Below are positions 8,465-16,057 of a stretch of DNA of 64,000 nt, in pieces (the first letter of the stretch is position 1; each line of letters begins with the position of its first letter). Both the position numbers and the translations under genes were made by a program. The notes beneath the pieces are model-generated. The model was not told the origin of the DNA. It saw only the letters and a list, made by a program, of their open reading frames with translations, and did no database searches. This stretch comes from Streptomyces sp. D2-8 (GTDB lineage Bacteria > Actinomycetota > Actinomycetes > Streptomycetales > Streptomycetaceae), in the NCBI RefSeq assembly GCF_023184515.1, contig NZ_JAAHBP010000001.1, forward strand, positions 806,001-870,000, given 5' to 3'.

Positions 8465-8569
8465 TCTCTTCGGGGGCCGGCTTCGGCGAGGGGTGCGCCG
8501 GGGGCTCCGGGTAAGGGTGACGTCCTGAACCTCCTCACGGCCTTGACGGGCCCCGTGGGTGGGTGGTCG

Positions 8570-9060
8570 CGCTTTCTCACGGTGGCTCGGGGGGACCTGC
8601 CGGTCCCGGGCGGGGGTCCCCCCACCGGGCGTGCGCGGCGACCGCCCCGGCGGGCTCGTCGAGCCCTGGCCCGGGCGTTCGCGTCCTCTTGAGGTGGCCG
8701 GCGTGGACGGTCCGGGGGAGCCCTGCCGGTCCCGGGCGGGGATCCCCCCACCGGGCGTGCGCGGCGACCGCCCCGGCGGGCTCGTCGGGCCCTGGCCCGG
8801 GCGTTCGCGTCCTCTTGAGGTGGCCGGCGTGGACGGTCCGGGGGAGCCCTGCCGGTCCCGGGGCCGGGTGGTGCCGGTGCAGTCCGGTCGGTGGTCGGGG
8901 AGCCCGGGGGTCTCCCCGGGCGAGCGCGGCGGGCCCCGGCCCGGGCGTTTGCGGGCCTCTCGCGGTGGCCTCGTCGGGCCCCGGCCCGGGCGTTCGCGTC
9001 CTCTTGCGGTGGCCGACGCGGTCGGTCCGGGGGAGCCCTGCCGTCCCGGGCGCGGAGGGG
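8570..9060. repeat. Degenerate tandem repeat array, 126-bp unit
   Basis: Two nearly identical 126-bp units occupy 8604-8729 and 8730-8855 (I count two differences). Shorter degenerate copies precede (from about 8570) and follow (about 8930-8968 and 8971-9055). The unit contains the runs ggcccgggcgttcgcgtcctct and gtccgggggagccctgccg. The 694-bp region 8465-9158 between the serine hydrolase and the Rsm22-like gene has no convincing gene: several frames stay open only because of extreme GC content, and the predicted peptides are Pro/Arg/Gly low complexity. Confidence 0.75.
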
Positions 9061-9158
9061 GAGGGGAGGTGCCGGTGCGGTCGGCCGGTGGTCGGGGGTC
9101 CGGGCGGGCCCCCGGGCGGGCGCGGCGCCCACCCCGGTCCGCCTCGTAGAATCGCCGG

Positions 9159-10142
9159 GTGAACGCCCCCGCACTCCCGGCCGAAAACCTCCGTGCCGCC
9201 CTCGCCGGTCTGCTCGACGGGCTGCCGCCCCGGCAGGCCTCGCAGGCGGTCGAGCGGCTGATCGCCAGCTACCGGGGGGCCACCCCGACCGACGCTCCCA
9301 TCCTCCGGGACCGGGCCGACGTCGCCGCCTACGCCGCCTACCGGATGCCCGCGACCTTCGAGGCCGTGCGCTCCGCGTTGGAGGCGTTCGCGGACGCCGC
9401 ACCCGAGTGGGTGCCGGGCGGGCACACCGACCTCGGCGGGGGCACGGGCGCGGCGGCCTGGGCCGTGAGCGCGGTGTGGGGCGGGCAGCGGCCCGTCACC
9501 ATGCTCGACTGGTCCGAGCCCGCGCTCGCCCTGGGGCGCGAGATCGCCGCGGCCAACCCGGAGCTGAGGGACGTCCGCTGGCAGCGCTCCCGGATCGGAG
9601 CGGCGCTCACCCTCGACGGCACGGACCTCGTCACCGTCTCCTACGTCCTCAACGAGCTGACCGCCGCCGACCGCACCGCCCTCGTCGACGCCGCCGCGGC
9701 CGCCGCCCGGGCCGTCGTGATCGTCGAACCCGGCACCCCCGACGGCTACGCCCGCCTCATCGAGGCCCGCGACCGGCTGATCACCGCCGGTTTCCGCATC
9801 GCCGCCCCCTGCCCGCACAGCGCCGCCTGCCCCATCGCCCCCGGCACGGACTGGTGCCACTTCTCCGCCCGGGTCAGCCGCTCCTCCCTGCACCGCCAGG
9901 TCAAGGGCGGCTCCCTCGCGTATGAGGACGAGAAGTTCGCCTACGTCGCCGCCGCCCGCTTCCCCGTCGAACCGGCTCCCTCCCGGGTCGTCCGGCGCCC
10001 CCAGATCCGCAAGGGACAGGTCCTCCTCGACCTGTGCGAGACGGAACCGTCCCTGCGCCGCACGACCGTCACCAAACGCCACGGCGACCTGTACAAGGCC
10101 GCACGGGACGCCGACTGGGGAGACGCCTGGCCCCCTGCCTGA
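9159..10142 (+). CDS. Rsm22-like small ribosomal subunit methyltransferase
   Basis: 327 residues from a GTG at 9159. An N-terminal helical region (residues 1-85) precedes a SAM-binding fold with the motif-I-like HTDLGGGTGAAAWA and the acidic LDWSEPAL. The C-terminal half carries the Rsm22 signature: PCPH...CP (about 212-220), DWCHFSARVSRSSLHR and KGGSLAYEDEKF. The spaced Cys/His residues are those that bind an iron-sulfur or metal centre in mitochondrial Rsm22/METTL17, a ribosome assembly factor. The bacterial role is probably rRNA or ribosome maturation but is not established. No catalytic test residue can be named. Confidence 0.85.
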   Translation: MNAPALPAENLRAALAGLLDGLPPRQASQAVERLIASYRGATPTDAPILRDRADVAAYAAYRMPATFEAVRSALEAFADAAPEWVPGGHTDLGGGTGAAAWAVSAVWGGQRPVTMLDWSEPALALGREIAAANPELRDVRWQRSRIGAALTLDGTDLVTVSYVLNELTAADRTALVDAAAAAARAVVIVEPGTPDGYARLIEARDRLITAGFRIAAPCPHSAACPIAPGTDWCHFSARVSRSSLHRQVKGGSLAYEDEKFAYVAAARFPVEPAPSRVVRRPQIRKGQVLLDLCETEPSLRRTTVTKRHGDLYKAARDADWGDAWPPA

Positions 10143-10143
10143 G

Positions 10144-10496
10144 CTTCAGAAGCCGCTGATCGCTCCGCCGGCGGTGGCGGCCCTGGCCCTGGCCGGGTTC
10201 GTGCCGAGCGCCTCCGGCACGGCGGCCGACCGGAGCGACGACATGACACCGTCGCGGCGTCGGCGAAGTGCCAGAGCCTCACGGCCCTGTCGACCGTCCA
10301 CGTCCGCAGGTCGGCCGGCACCAAGTCCACCAGCCTGCGCCTCTGGTACAAGGGCACCAAGGGCTGCGACATCAAGGGTGTCGACGGTGGCTCTTACAAG
10401 AACACCTGCGGGATCGACAGCTACCACTACCGGCGCAAGGTCAACTACCGCGGCACCGTGGGCTACGTGTCCAACGTGTGCGTGAGGTACTCCTGA
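10144..10496 (+). pseudogene. Decayed small secreted protein gene (start lost, frameshifted)
   Basis: Two frames together encode one secreted protein. The first frame gives a signal-like segment (LIAPPAVAALALAGFVPSASGTAAD) but has no ATG/GTG at its beginning, only CTT at 10144. The second frame gives the mature part from about 10241 to the stop at 10494-10496: AKCQSLTALSTVHVRRS, then LRLWYKGTKGCDIKGVD, then NTCGIDSYHYRR, ending NVCVRYS. The junction is near the sequence gacgacatgacacc, where a one- or two-base indel would restore a single frame. Cys pairs in the mature part suggest disulfides. The 3' end overlaps the convergent aminopeptidase gene by 34 bp. No family is recognised. Confidence 0.6.
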
Positions 10497-11833
10497 CCCG
10501 CCCAGCGGACCAGCGTGTCCTCCGCCGACTTCCGGTCGGCGGGGGACAGGTCCGCGAGGTCGGCACCGTGATTCCCGCCCGGCACCCACAGCACCCGTGA
10601 GTCCGGCCCCCCGGGGCGGAAGTGCTCGGCCACGGATGGGTCCTGGGTGCCGTGGACGAACAGCAGCCGGCTGCCGCGGCGGCGGACCCAGCGGTCGATG
10701 TCGGGCATGGCGCCCCGGTCGAAGCGCAGGGGGATGTCCCGGGGGACGAAACTGCGCGGCTCGATGGCGCCCGGGTGTCGGAGCAGGCCGGCGAGGTGGG
10801 CGGTGGGGACACTGACGTACCCCAGCTGGGTGCCGATCTGGTACCAGTACGGGATGTAGTGCCGGGCGGTCGTGTCGGCGTACAGCGCCAGGCCCGCCGT
10901 GTCGTCCAGCCAGGTGTACAGTTCGTCGGCCGTCGCCCCGGGTCCGGGGATCGCGGCGACGTCGGCCGGTGTGCCGCGCTGCCAGAACATGAACGGCGCG
11001 CGCAGGACGGCGATTTCGAGCGCCTTGTCGGCGCTGCCGACGAGCCGGAAGGTGTCGCCGGTGGCGGCCGCCCAGCCCTCGTAGCGGGCGACCATCTCGG
11101 TACGGCGCAGCAGGATCGCCCGCTGGGCCGCCTTCAGGGCTTCCCGGGCGTCGGGGGTGCCGACCGTCTCCAGGAAGCGGAGATACGCGGAGTCGTCGCG
11201 GTCGTCGACGTTGTTCGGGGCCGAGTAGACCACGGTGCCGGTCACGTCATGGGGATGGAAACGGCGGTGGTAGACACTCGCCATCCCGCCCTTGCTGCCG
11301 CCGGTGGAGAGCCACGCGCCGGGGTAGAGCCGGCGGAAGAGCCGGACGACACGGTGGTGGTCGTCGGCGGCCTGGCGGACGGTGAGGTGGGCGTAGCCGG
11401 GGTCCGAGGGGCGCGAGGTCCCGAAGTAGCGGTGTTCGACCTGGAGTTGGTTGGCGCCGAGCAGGACCGCCGGTTCGGTCCGCCGTGGGGTGAGGACCGC
11501 CTGGTAGCCGGTGCTGAACAGCACGGTGGGGCGGTCGGCGGCGGTGTGGAGCAGGGTGAGGCGCTGCTCGAAGGTACCGGCGTCCGGGTTCGTGTGGTCG
11601 ACCGGCTGGCGCAGGCCCAGGACGAAATGCCGGTACCCCGCCTCGGCGTCCTGCCGCTCCTCGATCAGGCGCAGTCCGGGCAGGGCCCGCAGGGCGTCGG
11701 CCACGTCGGCGTCCCCGGGGCGGGCGGTCGCTGACGCCGCTCGCGCGGGTCGGGCCGCCGTGGCGGCGAGGCCCGCCGCCGAGACGGCCGTGGCCGCCGA
11801 GGTGAGCAGCCGTCGTCTGGTCCATGCGGTCAT
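10463..11833 (-). CDS. Secreted tripeptidyl aminopeptidase-like peptidase, S37 (PS-10) family
   Basis: 456 residues. The N-terminus is a twin-arginine signal (TRRRLLTSAATAVSAAG) with an Ala-x-Ala cleavage region around residue 30 (ARPARAASA). The alpha/beta-hydrolase nucleophile motif is LSTGGSKGGMASVYHR, the pattern of MEROPS S37 Streptomyces mycelial aminopeptidases. The catalytic Asp and His are probably those in HGTQDPSVAEHF and PGGNHGADL near the C-terminus. It should release N-terminal tripeptides from peptides outside the cell. It is monocistronic; the start is the ATG at 11833. Confidence 0.85.
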   Translation of the reverse strand: MTAWTRRRLLTSAATAVSAAGLAATAARPARAASATARPGDADVADALRALPGLRLIEERQDAEAGYRHFVLGLRQPVDHTNPDAGTFEQRLTLLHTAADRPTVLFSTGYQAVLTPRRTEPAVLLGANQLQVEHRYFGTSRPSDPGYAHLTVRQAADDHHRVVRLFRRLYPGAWLSTGGSKGGMASVYHRRFHPHDVTGTVVYSAPNNVDDRDDSAYLRFLETVGTPDAREALKAAQRAILLRRTEMVARYEGWAAATGDTFRLVGSADKALEIAVLRAPFMFWQRGTPADVAAIPGPGATADELYTWLDDTAGLALYADTTARHYIPYWYQIGTQLGYVSVPTAHLAGLLRHPGAIEPRSFVPRDIPLRFDRGAMPDIDRWVRRRGSRLLFVHGTQDPSVAEHFRPGGPDSRVLWVPGGNHGADLADLSPADRKSAEDTLVRWAGQEYLTHTLDT

Positions 11834-11965
11834 GAGCCGAGTCCTCCCGGGTGTCCGTGGGGCGGGCGTCCGCCGGTCGCTTGCCGCGACCGCCTCAGTA
11901 CATCCGTCGGACAGCTCGGGAGGATCCCGCGCGCGGGGGTCCGCTCTCCCTCGCGCGGGGGAGGC

Positions 11966-12178
11966 TCACGACGCCTCGCCCGCCGTGCCTCCCTCTTCCT
12001 GCGCTTCTCGCTGCTGTCGTTTCTCCTGGAGCTTGCGCAGCAGTTCGCGCTTCTGGGCCTGCGGGTCGAGACCGCCGCCGATCCGGCCGCCCTGGCCGCC
12101 GCCGCGCAGCGCCCTGCGGCCGAGGTTGCTGCGCGATCCGCCGACACCCAGCATGTTTCCGGCTCCGCCTCGGGTCAT
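11966..12178 (-). CDS. Small basic protein, DUF6243-like
   Basis: 70 residues from the ATG at 12178, with an aaggagc ribosome site upstream on the minus strand. The sequence begins MTRGGAGNMLGVGG, continues with a Gly/Arg-rich stretch and ends in a charged helix (PQAQKRELLRKLQEKRQQREAQE). This matches small conserved actinomycete proteins of unknown function that I associate with DUF6243. Longer in-frame readings run back through the divergent promoter and are rejected. It is transcribed away from the TetR gene across a spacer with two palindromes, so it may be under that regulator. Function unknown. Confidence 0.65.
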   Translation of the reverse strand: MTRGGAGNMLGVGGSRSNLGRRALRGGGQGGRIGGGLDPQAQKRELLRKLQEKRQQREAQEEGGTAGEAS

Positions 12179-12220
12179 CCCGGGCTCCTTCCCTGACTTC
12201 TTCCCTGACATCTTCCGCGA

Positions 12221-12237
12221 CGAGACGGTTCGTCTCG
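12221..12237. promoter_or_regulatory. Palindromic operator, probable TetR site 1
   Basis: Perfect 7-3-7 palindrome cgagacggttcgtctcg in the spacer between the DUF6243-like gene and the tetR gene. A second, slightly imperfect copy lies 38 bp downstream. Autoregulatory TetR proteins usually bind such sites in their own divergent promoter. Confidence 0.65.
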
Positions 12238-12258
12238 TGCATACTGCTCCACTGTCCG

Positions 12259-12275
12259 CGAGACGCTCCGTCTTG
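12259..12275. promoter_or_regulatory. Palindromic operator, probable TetR site 2
   Basis: cgagacgctccgtcttg has the same CGAGACG-N3-CGTCTYG layout as site 1, with one mismatch. It ends 21 bp before the tetR start codon, where it would block transcription of tetR itself. Confidence 0.6.
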
Positions 12276-12296
12276 TCAACCTGGTAAATTCGACCC

Positions 12297-12938
12297 ATGG
12301 CCGTCCAGAACTCCGCCCAGCCCGCCCCCGGCAAGCCCGCCCCCGACTCCACCCGGCGCAGCGAGAAGTCCCGCCGCGCCATCTACGACGCCGCCCTCGC
12401 GCTCGTCGTCGAGGCCGGCTACCCGAAGACCACCATCGAGGGCATCGCCGCCCGCGCCGGCGTCGGCAAGCAGACGATCTACCGGTGGTGGTCGTCCAAG
12501 GCGGACGTCCTGATGGAGGCGTTCCTCGACCTGGCCGAGCAGTCCGCGCCGGAGGCCGGGCCGGAGCCGTACACCTTCCCGGACACCGGCGACCTCGCCG
12601 CAGACCTCAAGGCCGTCCTGCGCGCCACCGTCGACGAACTGCGCGACCCGAGGTTCGAGGCGCCCTCCCGCGCCCTGGCCGCCGAGGGCGTCGTCAACGA
12701 GCAGCTCGGGCGCGAGCTCGTGGCCAAGCTGATGCAGCCCTCACTCGACCTCTACATCGGCCGGCTGCGCGCCGCACAGGACGCCGGCCAGGTACGGCCC
12801 GAGATCGACCCGCGCATCGCCCTGGAGCTCTTCATCTCCCCGCTCGCCCAGCGCTGGCTCCAGCGCACGGGCCCGATCTCCCACGAGTACACCGACACCC
12901 TCGTCGACTATGCCCTTCACGGCCTGGCCCCGCGCTGA
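12297..12938 (+). CDS. TetR/AcrR family transcriptional regulator
   Basis: 213 residues. After an unstructured Pro/Ala-rich tail of about 20 residues, the TetR DNA-binding domain begins at RRAIYDAALALVVEAGY. The recognition helix region is GIAARAGVGKQTIYRWWSSKADVL (about residues 46-69). The C-terminal ligand-binding half is all-helical and shows no recognisable ligand motif. Two palindromes directly upstream (12221-12275) argue for autoregulation and control of the divergent small gene. The 3' end overlaps the convergent glycerophosphodiesterase gene by 22 bp. Confidence 0.9.
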   Translation: MAVQNSAQPAPGKPAPDSTRRSEKSRRAIYDAALALVVEAGYPKTTIEGIAARAGVGKQTIYRWWSSKADVLMEAFLDLAEQSAPEAGPEPYTFPDTGDLAADLKAVLRATVDELRDPRFEAPSRALAAEGVVNEQLGRELVAKLMQPSLDLYIGRLRAAQDAGQVRPEIDPRIALELFISPLAQRWLQRTGPISHEYTDTLVDYALHGLAPR

Positions 12939-13801
12939 GCGGCCCGGGCGAGGCGCCCCGGCGCGTCCGTGATCACGCCGCCGCAGCCCAGCGCCAGCAC
13001 CCGGTCCCGCTGTGCGTCCGTCACCACGGTGTGCGCCCACACCCGCGCGATCCCCGAGTTCACCGCCCGCACCAGATCCACGTCCCGCGCCCGGTGGTCC
13101 ACGTCCAGCAGGTCCACGAACGACCGCCAGCGCTCCGGGCGGTCCGTGCGCAACTGCCGCGCCGAGCGCCACAACTGCGCGAGCAGCCCCAGGCGGTGGA
13201 CGCGCCGGGCCACCTCGGGGTCGTTGGAGTTCACGAACACCGAGCGGGTCAGGCCGCGGGCCCGGATCAGCGCGGCCAGCCGGTCCAGGCTCCGCGGGTC
13301 CTTCGCCTCCAGCATCAGCACGATCCGCCCGCCGAAACGATCCAGCACCTCGGCGACCGTCGGCGGCCGCTCCGACCGCCAGCTCCCCGGGAGCCGGTCC
13401 TTCGGGCGCAGCCGGACGCCCTGCCACTCCCGGGCGTCCAGGCCGCGCACCTCACCGCCCAGGTAGGTGGTGCGGTTCAGGGTCTCGTCGTGGAACACCA
13501 CCGGCGTGCCGTCGCGCAGCAGCCGCGTGTCGAAGTCCAGCACCTGCGCCGTCCCGCGCTCGTAGGCGGCCGTCAGCCCCGCCATGCTGTTCTCGGGGAC
13601 CTCACGGGCGCCGCCGCGGTGCGCGACGTAGGTGATCCGGGGCAGGGCCGCCACGGTCAGCGGACCCGCGCCCCACTCCAGCGGGGCCGGGGCGCGGCCG
13701 CCGGGGCCCGTGAGGGTCAGCGAGACCATGGAAGCCACGGAGGCCAGACCCGTCAGCGCGATCCATGTGACCATGGCGACCACGGTAGGACGCCATGTCA
13801 C
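12917..13801 (-). CDS. Glycerophosphodiester phosphodiesterase, membrane-anchored or secreted
   Basis: 294 residues from a GTG at 13801 (an ATG at 13774 is the alternative). An N-terminal hydrophobic segment (about 8-30) suggests a signal anchor. The GDPD TIM-barrel motifs are HRGG...ENS (about 61-71), the metal-binding LDFDTRLLRDGTPVVFHD (about 88-105) and LMLEAKD. The usual Glu-x-Asp pair appears here as Asp-x-Asp. The enzyme hydrolyses glycerophosphodiesters or related teichoic-acid/lipid head groups to glycerol-3-phosphate and an alcohol. The tail overlaps the convergent tetR gene by 22 bp. Confidence 0.88.
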   Translation of the reverse strand: MTWRPTVVAMVTWIALTGLASVASMVSLTLTGPGGRAPAPLEWGAGPLTVAALPRITYVAHRGGAREVPENSMAGLTAAYERGTAQVLDFDTRLLRDGTPVVFHDETLNRTTYLGGEVRGLDAREWQGVRLRPKDRLPGSWRSERPPTVAEVLDRFGGRIVLMLEAKDPRSLDRLAALIRARGLTRSVFVNSNDPEVARRVHRLGLLAQLWRSARQLRTDRPERWRSFVDLLDVDHRARDVDLVRAVNSGIARVWAHTVVTDAQRDRVLALGCGGVITDAPGRLARAAQRGARP

Positions 13802-13982
13802 GGCAAAGCGGGCAATGACACCCGATCATGGTGGAGAGGGTGGCTCGTCGTTTCTCATCCCATCGGACACCCGGTGTACGTTGCGCCCTTCCTGTCCCGG
13901 ATGTGGGCACTGGCCCCCCGGTGTGCGGGAAGATGGGACCATGAGGCATGCTGTTCCGCACGACGGCGAGGCGAGGGGATAG

Positions 13983-14720
13983 ATGAGCGCGCAGTTCGGC
14001 GGCCGGACCGGCCGGCAGGGCAAACTCACCCAGTGGCTGCGCGCGGGGCGCCGGCCGAAGGAGACCGCCGGGGACGGCGGCCGTGAGGCCCTGCTGCTCG
14101 CCGCCGCCGACGCGGGACTGCCCCTGGCGCCCGCGGCCCACCCGTCCGGGTACCGCTGCTCCTGCGACCGCGTCGGCTGTCCCACCCCCGCCCGGCACCC
14201 GGTGTCCTTCGCCTGGCAGACGCAGTCGACCACCGAACGCTCCCAGATCGAGCGCTGGGCCCGCCATCAGCCGCAGGCCAACTTCATCACCGCGACCGGC
14301 ATGGTGCACGACGTCCTCGACGTGCCCCTCGATGCCGGTCGCGACGCGTTGGAGCGGCTGCTCGCCGCCGGTGTCGAGGTCGGGCCGGTCGCCGAGAGCG
14401 ACGACGGCCGCCTCCTCTTCTTCACCCTCACCCGCGGTACGCCCGAGGACGAGGACGAGTGGTGGCCGTGCGAACTGGACTGCCACCCCGAGACGGCGGA
14501 CGAGCACCCCGGACTGCGCTGGCACTGCCGGGGCTCCTACGTCCTCGTACCGCCGGCGCGGCTGCCCGGTGAGGGCCAGGCGGTGCGGTGGGTGCGCGGG
14601 CCGGAGCACGCGCTGCCGGATCCGCTGAGCCTGCTGGAGGTGCTCACGGAGGTCGGCGGGCGCTATGCCGGTGAGGATGCCGACCAGGCCAGCGGGGCGG
14701 GCTGGCCTCTGCGGCACTGA
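13983..14720 (+). CDS. Bifunctional DNA primase/polymerase N-terminal (prim-pol) domain protein
   Basis: 245 residues. Residues 35-75 have the prim-pol start EALLLAAADAGLPLAPAAHPSG followed by the Cys-rich YRCSCDRVGCPTPARHP seen in stand-alone actinomycete prim-pol proteins. A pattern of WARHQPQANFITATGMVHDVLDVPLDAG follows, where the metal-binding acidic pair would lie (D-V-P-L-D). No helicase or DUF3854 partner domain is attached, so the protein is the domain alone. Activity is unproven; such orphan copies are common in Streptomyces. The ATG at 13983 follows a short purine-rich stretch (ggcgaggggata). Confidence 0.75.
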   Translation: MSAQFGGRTGRQGKLTQWLRAGRRPKETAGDGGREALLLAAADAGLPLAPAAHPSGYRCSCDRVGCPTPARHPVSFAWQTQSTTERSQIERWARHQPQANFITATGMVHDVLDVPLDAGRDALERLLAAGVEVGPVAESDDGRLLFFTLTRGTPEDEDEWWPCELDCHPETADEHPGLRWHCRGSYVLVPPARLPGEGQAVRWVRGPEHALPDPLSLLEVLTEVGGRYAGEDADQASGAGWPLRH

Positions 14721-14753
14721 GGCCTGTCGGCGACCGTGCCGTGAGGACCGGGT

Positions 14754-15746
14754 CTACGAGCCCTCCGCCGACGTCATGCCCTGGATCCTGCCCAGGATCG
14801 TCACCTTGCCCTGGCCCTTGGGGTCCAGCGCCACCTCGTTGGAGACGAACTCCATCGTGAGGGACTGCTTGATCTCGCCCTTCGTCAGGGCGAGGACGTC
14901 CTTGTTCGGCTCGGGGACGGACGTGCCCGCGTGGGCCGTCTGCTTCTCGTAGTGCCGAGTGGTGAAGAACACCAGCGCCCCGCCGTCGGCCGTGCGCAGC
15001 GCCAGCGGTGCGTAGTCGCCGTTCGTCAGCGGCTCGTCGATGTACTGGGTGACCATGCCCGGCTTCTTGCCGTTCTTCTGGCGCAGGGCACGCCACTGGC
15101 TGGTGTGGGCGCCGTCCGTGAAGGCCTCTCCGCCGCTCTTCAGGTACGTCGCGTACGTCCGGCTCAGGTCGCCGGGGTCGGTGGCCAGGTCGGTGGAGTT
15201 CACGGGGACGGACTCGGCCCAGCCGTCGGCGTCCTTCTTGAACTGCGGGACCTTGCCCGGGGCGACGAGCGTCAGGTACGCCACCTGGAACGGGTCGTCC
15301 AGACTGCTGCGGGTGAACACCAGCAGCCAGCGGGCGGTGCCGCCCTTGTTGCCGGCCGCGTCGACGACGAACCAGCGGGGCCAGCCGGCCTTCTTGGGGA
15401 TCGTGAACTTCGCGTCCGTCAGTTTCAGCGGGGTGTGGCTCGGGTTGCCGTCCGGGTTGTTCGCCTTCCCGGCCTTGAGACGGGCCGAGTCGATGTCGGC
15501 GAGGGCGCCCGTGGTGTGGTCGGCGTCCAGAGTGCCGTCGTAGGCCTTGTCGGCCTCGTTGTACGCCGTGGTGAACTCCTGGAGGGCCTCGGCGGCTTCG
15601 GCGCGGGTCGTGGACGGGAGGATCTCCCGTTCGCCGTGTACGACGACGCATCCACTGGCCGTCAGCGACAAAGCGGTCGCCGAGGTTGCTATGAGGGCGC
15701 TCCGGGCGGGCCTGCGGAGCGTTCGAGGGTCGCGATCCCTGCTCAT
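14754..15746 (-). CDS. Putative secreted lipoprotein of unknown function
   Basis: 330 residues. Residues 1-33 form a lipoprotein signal with the basic start MSRDRDPRTLRRPARS, a hydrophobic core and the lipobox LTASGC, so the mature protein would be anchored at Cys33 on the outer face of the membrane. The mature part has no motif I recognise; it contains WPRWFVVDAAGNKGGTARWLLVFTR and a region like an NTF2/lipocalin fold (YIDEPLTNGDYAPLALRTADGG). It resembles proteins annotated as DUF8094-type hypothetical lipoproteins. It is monocistronic; the promoter lies near the large inverted repeat at 15859-15970. Confidence 0.75.
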   Translation of the reverse strand: MSRDRDPRTLRRPARSALIATSATALSLTASGCVVVHGEREILPSTTRAEAAEALQEFTTAYNEADKAYDGTLDADHTTGALADIDSARLKAGKANNPDGNPSHTPLKLTDAKFTIPKKAGWPRWFVVDAAGNKGGTARWLLVFTRSSLDDPFQVAYLTLVAPGKVPQFKKDADGWAESVPVNSTDLATDPGDLSRTYATYLKSGGEAFTDGAHTSQWRALRQKNGKKPGMVTQYIDEPLTNGDYAPLALRTADGGALVFFTTRHYEKQTAHAGTSVPEPNKDVLALTKGEIKQSLTMEFVSNEVALDPKGQGKVTILGRIQGMTSAEGS

Positions 15747-15858
15747 CGGGTACCTTCACCTTCCCCTTTCCGGAGGCGAACCCTACCGGGTGCCTCCGGC
15801 GATTGGGCGGGGGTGGGTGGGTGGGTGCGCGTGCTTAGCCTGGCGCCGGGTGTGGGTC

Positions 15859-15970
15859 GGGGCCGCGTCGGGGGGTGTCCGTCCTCGGAACGGCGCGATG
15901 GGGTCTCACGCCGACTGACTGGTCGTCGACGCGCCAACCGCTGCGGGCGGACACCCCCCGACACGGCCCC
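15859..15970. other. Large inverted-repeat element, 24-nt arms, 64-nt loop
   Basis: The arms 15859-15882 and 15947-15970 pair at 22 of 24 positions and include the run tcggggggtgtccg / cggacaccccccga. The loop contains smaller pairings (cggcg ... cgccg). It sits in the 311-bp gap 15747-16057, downstream of efeU and upstream of the lipoprotein gene. The flanks hold G-rich runs (gggtgggtgggtggg, about 15807-15826) and the stretch ctgcgggcaatcg. It may be a terminator, a small RNA or an interspersed element. Confidence 0.65.
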
Positions 15971-16057
15971 TTCTCGCCGTACGCGGGTGCGGGTCCGCGG
16001 GGGCGGGCGCGCAGTCCCGCTCAGCTGCGGGCAATCGGGGCCGACAGCCGTGCGTTG

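Noticed and set aside
8559..9149. Repeat-encoded Pro/Arg/Gly protein on either strand
   Set aside because: Several frames are open at once because the repeat is extremely GC-rich and a multiple of three; none has a ribosome site, normal codon bias or a recognisable domain.
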